From positions 40,424,278-40,488,277 of the forward strand of contig OY288241.1 in assembly GCA_958450325.1 (NCBI GenBank): a stretch of DNA of 64,000 nt. Direction: 5' to 3'. Position numbers and translations under genes: made by a program. Source of the DNA: Agrostemma githago (lineage: Eukaryota > Streptophyta > Magnoliopsida > Caryophyllales > Caryophyllaceae). The notes beneath the pieces are model-generated. The model had not been told where the DNA came from. It saw only the letters and a list, made by a program, of their open reading frames with translations, and did not search any database. Shown in pieces: positions 56,629 through 64,000 of the stretch (the stretch's first letter is position 1; each line of letters begins with the position of its first letter).

Positions 56629-58266
56629 TGATAAGTGTAGTTTGTAGTGCCTATTTTGCTGTGTTTTGGTCCCGTTTTCCTTGCTGAATCGCTCCTTGGG
56701 AGCGGTTCATGGGCTACTTATGCTTCCTCTAGCTCGTTTCAGGTTCCCGAGACCATTCATGACGAGTTGGAGCGATTCCGACTCAATACATACACTTTTC
56801 GGAGCCAACGAAGCGGAGGAACGATCACTCGATGCCTTGGATTCGACCCCGAGACCTTGGGACCCCATCCCGAGCCTCCGAGACCCGGTCCCGAGTCCCG
56901 AGAATCGATGAGAAGTTCATGTGAAGCAAGGAGGAACCAAAGGGATCATATTTGAGGCCTACAAGACTCATCTCCGACGGGTATGCACCTCATCCCGTCC
57001 GGGATGAAGTGCACTTTTGAAGGGGTCACTGCCAGGCCGTCCCGGTCGGGACCAACCCGTCCCGGTCGGGATGACAGGCCGTCCCGGTCGGGATGATCCC
57101 GTTTCGGTCGGGACCAAGCACCAGTAGCCGCGCCTCTTATTTTCCTTCTCCTTCATTCTTGTACCCCTATAAATACTTCCCTCTTGTATTGTTTATGTAT
57201 CTTATCATACCCTAGACTCTCTTAAGCCTCTCTACATCATATAAACCCTAGATTTAGTTCCTCTCATTATTTTTAATCTTCCTTTAATCATTAGTTAATC
57301 TTAGTTAATTAGTCTTGTAATTAAGAAGATTCTTGAAGACTCATCCAAGATTGACAACCTTGGGGTTTTATTTTGGGTTTCTTATTAATTCAAGTTCTCA
57401 TCTTTTTCATCCAATTGTAGTGGGTATAATTTCTCCTCTTATTCTTTGTTTTATCGTCAAGTTTTAATCAATGATTATTGTTTATTGTTCTTGATTGTTC
57501 ACCATGAATGTTTTGATGTTTGTGATGTTGTTTTCTCTTTTCATTGTTGTAGTTAGTATGATTATGAGTGAGTAGATTCCTTGTGGGTTAGTAGGGGGAT
57601 TAAGGGTAGATTATGGGTGATTAGGGTTTGATTAGGGGCAAAGGGTCAATCTTTGTTGTTAGTCACATACTTGGCACACCATGTGTTTGTTGAAATGCTT
57701 GTTTGAGTTGTAGTGGCCATGCTTCTCATGCTAGTCTTCCTCTTCTCATTGTTTGTCTTGTGTGTGGTCATGTTGAGAATAGTCATTATACATACAATGT
57801 GGACTAGGGTTTAGACGCCATCAACGCTAACCCACCTTGACATCGGTCTAAGTAGCGACAGCCCGGACCGACTCTAGCAACTAGGAGACACCTACACCCT
57901 TGATTACCCAAGTCACCCTACTACACTTATGAACCCGACCTAACCCACTTCTTCTTCATATTTGATATCATCTTATTATTTAGTCATCATTTCTTTTAGT
58001 CCATTAGTTTATTTGATTCTTAGTTATTCCATCTTAGCCTTGTTTTAGTCTAGTTCATTGTTAGTCCACTTCCTTCTTCTCCTCTCATCATAATTCATCG
58101 ATTAGTAGTTCTTTGTGTTTGTTGTGACTTAGCCTCGCTTTAGGCCGACCTAGTCTAAACGTTGCAACACCGTCTCCGTGGATACGATCCCGACTTACCC
58201 TAACTACCGTTAGGTGCTAGTTCGTTATTATTTGATCGGCGGGATCCACGACAAATCCCACCATCA
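56629..58266 (+). repeat. Athila-type 5' LTR (1638 bp)
   Basis: It starts TGATAAGTGTAG and ends ATCCCACCATCA. The left flank ATCTA (56624-56628) is the expected first copy of the target duplication. It contains four TCCCGGTCGGGA palindromes at 57035-57115. The solo LTR at 15545-22541 is a second copy in reverse. Confidence 0.92.
57035..57115. repeat. Array of CCCGGTCGGG palindromes in the Athila LTR
   Basis: Four copies of GTCCCGGTCGGGA (one diverged) are spaced about 20-27 bp apart. The reverse-oriented solo LTR has a matching array at about 22050-22135. Confidence 0.85.
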
Positions 58267-58269
58267 ATT

Positions 58270-58287
58270 TGGCGTCGTTGCCGGGGA
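58270..58287 (+). other. Primer-binding site (tRNA-Asp type)
   Basis: TGGCGTCGTTGCCGGGGA lies three bases after the LTR. One base differs from the common Athila PBS TGGCGCCGTTGCCGGGGA, which pairs with tRNA-Asp as I recall. Confidence 0.8.
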
Positions 58288-58503
58288 CGGTGCATTGTTT
58301 AGACTTAGTTTGCTTATAGCTAGACTTAGTTACCCTTCTTTGTGCTCTTCTATCATCTCTTGTGCATATTCTTTAGACTTTTTCTTGTTTCCTTAGTTTT
58401 ATTTCCTTCTTTTCTCTTTGTCTCTCGATTGTGCTTGTTTATTGTCCTTACCTAGTGCCCATAAAGCACTAGGTGTTCTCACGTTTGTTCTAGTGTGTAA
58501 TGT

Positions 58504-60253
58504 ATGCCTAGGCGGGGAGACGAATACTTTCTCTTTAATCCAGAGCCGGAAAGGCTTTTTCGAGCTTTTCGCCAACGGACGATTAACCGGGTTAAGATCT
58601 CTCAACCAAGTGCAAGCAATACTCATCAAGAGCAAGCTCAAGGAAACGATTTTGAGCAAGCATTTCAAGAGACGGCCGAAGGGAATTTCACCAATCCCTT
58701 TGGATATTCTAGTCCTAGTTCCCCCTCTACATCTACTTCAACTCCGTCTTCACCACCATCTCCCTTACATCCAATAATGCCGAAGTTTTCATCCCACTCC
58801 ACATTTACGGAAGATGTCTTGCCGGGACCGAATGCTCTACCGGCCGCTTATGCCGGAAATTTTATGGCCAAGACTCACTTCATCCAACTTGTGGAAAGGA
58901 ATCAATTTAGTGGTTTGCCCACCGAAGACCCGCACCAACACATGGAGACTTTCTCCGATTATTGCGACGCTATCTCTCAACCCGGGGTTACTCAAGATCA
59001 AATCCGATGGGTTTTATTTCCATTCTCATTAATTGGAAAAGCGAAGCAATGGATCAAGAGTCTCGATAGGGCAACCATGGGCATCGATACTTGGAAAAAG
59101 CTTGCCTTGGCGTTCTACCAAAAGTTCTACCCTCCAGAGAAGACAAATTTGCTTAGGGCCTCCATCACCGGTTTCCAACAAAGGGATAAAGAGAGCCTAT
59201 ATGAAGCTTGGGAGCGGTTTAAGTCTTTGGTTAGGTCGTGCCCTCATCATGGACTCTCACAATGATTCTTGGTACAACAATTTTGGAATGGCCTTTATGA
59301 GGACTCGAGAGCTATACTTAATATGGGCTCCAATGGTAGGTTTACCGAGGTCGATGACGACCAAACTTGGGCGAGAATCGAAGAGATGGCGGTGCATAAT
59401 TCGCAATACTTCTAGGCCTAGGAAGGCAAATCGAGGAGGTAGGCACGAGATTGATGCTATTACTCAACTAAGCATTGTCCTTGGAGCTCAATTGAAGACC
59501 CATATGGAGACCATTGACAAGAAGCTCCAAGGTCACCTCACTCAAGTTCAAAGCATTGGTTCCTCCAATCAACACTCAATTCAAGAAGTAAATGCTTTGG
59601 GATTTGCACCTCCTTTGCCTTATTATGGGATGTGCGATACTTGTGGAATCGTTGGTCATAATCCTATGCAATGCCAAGGAAGTATTGAGCAAGTGAATGC
59701 TTTTCAAGCGTTCAAGCAAGGTGCTTCCTACTCTAATCAATACCAAGCTTCCAATCAAGTCCCTCAACAACAAGCCTTTCAACACCAACAACAACATCGT
59801 CCCTATGTTCCACCTCCCTTAAGGGACAACAACCAAGGTTACCAAGGCAACTCAAGGCCTTTCAACAACTTCAAGCAAAGTAACCAAGGTTCATTCAACA
59901 ACAATCAAGGGTTCCAACAAGGGAACTTCAACCAAGGCTATCAAAACCACAACCATGGCAACAATCAAGGCCTTAATCAAGGCAATTCTCATGGGTCCCA
60001 AGGGAACCGTCAACAACAAGCAACTCAAGGCAATCAACAACAAAGCAAGCCTAGGATCCGGTCTCCTATTCATGACTATGGTACTCCATTAGCCCTCACC
60101 GATACTTCGCATAATCCATCATCCCCACCACGGGATTTCGACATACAAAAGCAAATGATGGATATGCAAAGGAATACTCAAGAAATGCAAAAGAGGCAAT
60201 TGGAGACACAAATGTCACAACAAGAAAACCATTGCTCAAATTCTAATGGATAA
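58504..60253 (+). pseudogene. Athila gag (frameshifted)
   Basis: The frame from the ATG at 58504 gives a Pro/Ser-rich N-terminus, then the retrotransposon gag domain (NQFSGLPTEDPHQHMETF, LFPFSLIGKAKQWIKSL, TWKKLALAFYQKFYPPEKT, ESLYEAWERFKSLVRSCPHH). It stops at 59263-59265. The same frame then still reads FLVQQFWNGLYEDSRAIL to about 59412. After a frame change the protein continues (DAITQLSIVLGAQLKTHME) to a CCHC zinc knuckle CDTCGIVGHNPMQC (about 59635-59676) and a long Asn/Gln/Gly-rich low-complexity tail (59700-60050). It ends at 60253. Gag forms the particle; here it is broken by the frame change and stops. Confidence 0.85.
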
Positions 60254-61691
60254 CAAGGAAATGAAAACTCACATGAAGATGATTGAGAATCAAGTATCAC
60301 AACTTGCATCGGGAAGTTCTTCAAGACAAAGAGGGCAATTACCTCCTCAAGGGGTAACTCCGAGTTTTGAGCATGTCAATGCCATCACCTTAAGGAATGG
60401 TGCCACCTATAATCCTCCCGTGTTTCCTAGTGAGCAAGAAGCAATGAAGGAAGTTGTGTCTCAAAATCAAGAAGGATCAAGCTTTGATAATCCAATGGAG
60501 GAGCAAGTCTTATGGGAGATCGAGAGACCCCAAGAAGACAAGCTTCCCCCACTTCAAGCAAAAGACAAGGGTAAAAGGAAGGTGTCATTTGAAGAGTCTT
60601 CCCCTATTGAGCAAAACAAGATCCAAATCAAGTTGCCTTTCCCAACAAGGCAAATGAACACCAAGGTGGATAGCCAATATGACAAGTTCCTTAGTATTGT
60701 GAAGAAATTGGATGTTAGTGTCCCATTCACCGAGCTACTTACCCAAATCCCGGTATATGGAAGATTCATGAAAGATATCTTGGCTAGGAAGAGATCCATC
60801 GACAAGGAAGAGACCATTGCGTTCACAAGGGTGGTGAGCGAGCTCATTCAAGGTTCTACGCTTCCAAAGTTGAAGGATCCGGGTAGATTCTCAATCCCTT
60901 GCACCATAGGGCACTACAAGATCGAAAGAGCATTATGTGATTTGGGTGCGAGTGTAAGCATCATCCCTTATTCTATTTGTTGCCGACTTGGGATGAAGGA
61001 GCTTAAAAGTACTTCTATTACACTCCAAATGGCCGATAGTTCATTCAACCGACCATTGGGGATGCTAGAGGATGTGCCGGTGAGAATCGGTAAGTTCTTC
61101 ATTCCGGTTGACTTCATCGTGCTCGATATGCGGGAAGATGCTATCACTCCCATTATCCTTGGGCGCCCATTTCTACACACCGCCGGTGCTATGATCGATG
61201 TGAAGAATGGTAGGATCACCTTCGAGCTAGGGGAAGAGAAGCTAGTGTTTGACCTTCAAGGTAACACTTCGCCTACTAATGGTGAGTCTTGCAACATGAT
61301 CCAAGCCACTAAAGACATCGATCTAGGGGGAGAGTCGGGACAAAGCTTGAACAAAAACTCTTGTGAACTTGAGGATGATGACTCCGAAAGTGGAGAGGAT
61401 GAGTGCCCATTTCATGGGCTTGATGACAAATTGAAAAGCAAGGAGAAGGATGAGCCTCCCTTGGGGCCACATGAGGACCGGTGGACGTTCGGGTATGTCC
61501 CTAATGACCAAAAGTACAAGTTCAAGTCGTTGAACTTGGAAGATCGGGATGCCCCGGGAACGTCAAGGCAAGGCCATGAAGAGCCTTGGTATGTGGTCGG
61601 TTATATCTCGAGCTTGATTGAAGACTTCGCTAGGGCCTTCGACTTGTTTCTTCGTGCCCTTGATGGAGATGGAACTAGTTTTTGTTGTTGA
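60246..61691 (+). CDS. Athila protease region (open, 481 codons)
   Basis: A third frame opens at 60246, overlapping the gag end. It includes VNAITLRNGATYNPP, conserved in the gag-protease linker of Athila. The aspartic protease follows: IERALCDLGASVSIIPYSI with the active-site DLGAS at about residues 233-237, then PVDFIVLDMREDAITPIILG with the ILGRPFL flap motif, and AGAMIDVKNGRITFELGEEK. After the protease, where RT should begin, the frame continues with an acidic linker (about residues 360-420) and ends at 61689-61691. The whole frame is open without stops, unlike gag. The protease would process Gag. Confidence 0.82.
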   Translation: MDNKEMKTHMKMIENQVSQLASGSSSRQRGQLPPQGVTPSFEHVNAITLRNGATYNPPVFPSEQEAMKEVVSQNQEGSSFDNPMEEQVLWEIERPQEDKLPPLQAKDKGKRKVSFEESSPIEQNKIQIKLPFPTRQMNTKVDSQYDKFLSIVKKLDVSVPFTELLTQIPVYGRFMKDILARKRSIDKEETIAFTRVVSELIQGSTLPKLKDPGRFSIPCTIGHYKIERALCDLGASVSIIPYSICCRLGMKELKSTSITLQMADSSFNRPLGMLEDVPVRIGKFFIPVDFIVLDMREDAITPIILGRPFLHTAGAMIDVKNGRITFELGEEKLVFDLQGNTSPTNGESCNMIQATKDIDLGGESGQSLNKNSCELEDDDSESGEDECPFHGLDDKLKSKEKDEPPLGPHEDRWTFGYVPNDQKYKFKSLNLEDRDAPGTSRQGHEEPWYVVGYISSLIEDFARAFDLFLRALDGDGTSFCC

Positions 61692-64000
61692 AAAAGATTG
61701 AAGAATGCACCACCTTGGTTTGACGGAGTTCCACAAGAACCGTCTCTTTGTATATATCTCTTTCCCTTGTAGTTTGTTTTGTTTTGTGAACTTCTTGAGT
61801 ACTTGGATTGATTGATGAGCGATGTGAGAGAGGGAATTTGATATATATTTGAGTTTATTGTAATAGGTGTGAAGTGAAACTGATTCCTAGGGAGGAGTGG
61901 TCATTGTTGGAGCTTGGATCGTGTGAAGGGAAGTCGGTTTTTGAAGCTTGGAACGAGCTTTTGGGAGCTATAGAGGGCAAGGAGACTCTTCCCGGCCTAG
62001 AAGAGGTCATCCCGTCCGGGATGGAAGGCCCATCCCGACCGGGAAGGATGTCATCCCGTCCGGGATGAGGTGCACAAAAGATGGGTCTACTGACAGCTCA
62101 TCCCGACTGGACGAGGTCTTCCCGACCGGGACGAGACGGTCATCCCGACCGGGACCACCCATCCCGACCGGGATGGACCCCCTGTCCTCCTTTGGCCTTT
62201 TCTTCGTCGTTTGAGTCCACCCAACCACTTTATACCCCCTCCCAACCTCCCTACATGTCCTTACTCTCATTATATGACCCTTACACCTTACATAAACATT
62301 TTCACCTCACTTTCACTTCACTTTAAACCGACTTTCACATCAAAACCCACCTCATTTTACCTTTGGGCCTCAACCATGGAACCGGATCGCGATTGGAGAG
62401 GGATAATGATGACAAGGACAAGCTACGTGCCTATATTCACTTATGAGACGATGGAGCGAGTGAGTTGCTAACCGGTCGGCACGGCAACTATCCTCTCTTT
62501 TCCGTTTTTTTGTAGCTTGTTTTCATTTGTTTATTCCCTCCCCCTTATACACTTATGTGTCATGGTGGCCTTCGAGGCCTTGGTAGTTGTTGCTCCCGAC
62601 TCTCGATGACGTGACTACATCGAGAGTCATTTCAAAATCCAAATTTTTCAAGATTTTCACACCTTTTTGTAGGAATTAATCGGATTTGGGCGGAATCCGG
62701 GCTAGGTGACGTGATTACACCTAGTCCTCCCCTCCCATTTCCTCTCATTTCTTTCTTTTTATTTTTCTTCCCCCATCCATATCTTTTCTTGTCTCGGCCC
62801 ATGGTGACTTGACTACACCCCGGCCGGACACATTCTACCATTTTCTCCGCTTTATTTTTGATTTTTAGCTTTATTTTCGTAGTTTCTTTTCTTTTGTGCT
62901 CCCATGCACTACGGTCGAGCATGAGGACATTGCTCGGATTAAGTGTGGGGGAGCGATATTCTATCGTAGTTAGTTTTATTTTTCTTAGTTTTTCGAGAAA
63001 AATCTTTAAAAACCCTAAAATTTTGAAAAAATTTCACAAAAATCAAAGAGATTTTCTTTTGTGTTTTTTCCTTTTATGTCGTTGTATCGTGTAATTGTTG
63101 TGTTGTGCGTGTTTTGCCCCCTTTTTCCTTATAGGTTACCTGAATCACCGATAGCTTTGGAAAGCTTTCAAGACTTCCGGTAACATCTTTATCCTTTTTT
63201 CTTCTTTATCTCTTGTGGAGTTTGGAGGAGACTGTGATGTTGTGTGCTCGGGAGGAGCTTTGTAAAGTTTGGTTGGTTTGGTGGCTTATTTGGTAGCTCG
63301 GGGTGGTGTTTGTGCTATTTGTTTGTTTGTTTTGTCTGTTTTGGTTTTGTGGCCCTTTCACCTCTTTTTCTTTCGTTTTCGTCGTGCCTTCGTTTTGTGT
63401 GTGTAGTTGTGTCTTGTGTGTAAATGGTTTTTGAAAACCCGGTTTAGAGGCTAGTGTGCGAGTGTTTACTTTCCCTTCCTAGTAGTATAAATCGAGTCTT
63501 GGCCTTTAGTCTAGTAGAATGACCCTAAATCAATTATTTCGTTGGTTTCTTACCTTGAATCCACCTAGCTTACTAGGGATTTACTACGGGATTTGCATTT
63601 TGACCATTTTGACCATCCACGGTGTGAAAAAGCCTTGGTTGCTGAGTCCCGTCCCTTAGGTGACCATGTTTAGGATTGTTTGATTAGTCCAAGTTCTCCA
63701 CTTTTTGTGGGTTTGAAGGGAAAGCGCGCTCCCGACTCTCCCATTTACCTACCTCCTACACATTTACACACAATAAAATTGCAAATTGTTGAAGTCATCT
63801 TTCTTGTTGCAATAAGAAATGCCAAAAAAACAAATCATGCCAAAAGGGCAAAGAAAAGAAAATGAAAGAAAATGAAAGAAAGGAAAGAATGAAGAAAAAG
63901 AAAAGGCACAAAAGCCAAAAACAAAATAGAAAAGAAGAAAAAGAATGGCATGGCAAAACAAGGCAAAAATGCAAAAGAAAAGAGAAAATGCCAAAAGAAA
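61692..64000 (+). other. 3' non-coding part of the Athila-type element
   Basis: No RT, integrase or env-like domain is recognisable. It contains a second array of CCCGACCGGG/CCCGTCCGGG palindromes (61990-62170) flanked by text resembling the LTR array region. It also has a small frame with MEPDRDWRGIMMTRTSY at 62377-62471 of unknown meaning, the GTGTGGGGGAG string at 62941, and A/G-rich tracts from 63780 to the window end. The latter could be near a polypurine tract. Confidence 0.6.
61990..62172. repeat. Second palindrome array inside the Athila internal region
   Basis: At least seven copies of CATCCCGTCCGGGATG or TCCCGACCGGGA-like palindromes are present. Between them the text GTCCGGGATGAGGTGCAC matches GTCCGGGATGAAGTGCAC in the LTR (56999-57016), so this looks like a piece homologous to the LTR array within the internal region. 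Confidence 0.8.

Larger units (their letters stand above)
56629..64000 (+). mobile_element. Athila-type element lacking RT/integrase in the visible part
   Basis: The order is 5' LTR (56629-58266), PBS (58270-58287), gag (58504-60253), protease region (60246-61691), then more than 2 kb with no RT, RNase H or integrase. The 3' part includes ATTAAGTGTGGGGGAG (about 62939), a string typical of the region near the 3' end of Athila elements. The window ends before the 3' LTR. The lack of pol after protease suggests a non-autonomous derivative that would depend on enzymes from full Athila copies. Confidence 0.8.

Noticed and set aside
57010..57120. Regularly spaced repeats resembling a CRISPR array
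   Set aside because: The units are short palindromes with spacers of about 10 bp that are themselves similar, in a plant LTR. There are no cas genes, and the genome is eukaryotic.
59576..60073. Minus-strand ORFs over the Athila gag
   Set aside because: They are shadows of the Asn/Gln-rich gag tail, with Leu/Val-rich translation caused by CAA repeats.

Overview
This window is plant nuclear DNA made almost entirely of nested transposable elements. I found no convincing intact host gene, rRNA, tRNA or CRISPR array. The plant signature is strong: Tat/Ogre-type and Athila-type Ty3/gypsy elements, plant L1-type LINEs with DUF4283 and zf-RVT features, two CACTA (En/Spm) elements with perfect CACTA ends, a PIF/Harbinger element with its Myb-like partner gene, MITE-like elements and Helitron-like 3' hairpins. 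The composition fits TE-rich intergenic or pericentromeric DNA of a flowering plant, probably a eudicot; the sequence alone does not name the species.

Layout, left to right. 1-5062: 5' half of a minus-strand Tat/Ogre-type element (gag remnant, leader, PBS, LTR). 5197-6654: two MITE-like elements. 6866-11562: LINE A with a 15-bp target-site duplication (TSD). 11579-15539: chromovirus-type LTR fragments and AT-rich DNA with Helitron-like hairpins. 15545-22541: an Athila-type solo LTR (TSD CATAC) split by a 5.3-kb CACTA element (16321-21665, TSD AAT) that carries exon-like pieces, one resembling a lysyl-tRNA synthetase gene. 22547-26272: more Helitron-like ends, a LINE remnant, and a solo LTR (24236-25648, TSD CTACA). 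26273-31179: a chromovirus-type LTR split by LINE B.

31180-47636 holds the 3' half of a second minus-strand Tat element: 3' LTR, an extra ORF on the opposite strand (34890-40182) that contains a spliceosomal-type intron and a nested 3.5-kb solo LTR (TSD CTCGG), then integrase, two RNase H regions and RT on the minus strand. The segment upstream of RT is inverted relative to the rest. That inverted piece is split by a second CACTA element (43937-47472, TSD AAA) and ends in a patchwork repair-like junction at 47583-47714. 47715-53459 is a PIF/Harbinger element with transposase and Myb-like genes on the minus strand; its left terminus is missing and its transposase is broken near the start codon by a small LINE insertion. 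53463-56628: a chromovirus-type LTR border, a Tat LTR fragment, and a complete plus-strand Tat 5' LTR with PBS and leader. 56629-64000: a plus-strand Athila-type element (LTR, PBS, gag, protease) that shows no RT, RNase H or integrase up to the window edge and so looks non-autonomous.

Most TE genes are broken by stops or frameshifts. The order of nesting can be read from exact TSDs: CACTA-1 is younger than the Athila solo LTR, CACTA-2 younger than the Tat pol it splits, LINE D younger than the Harbinger element, and the plus-strand Athila younger than the Tat leader it interrupts. Several unrelated LTR families here carry arrays of short palindromes.
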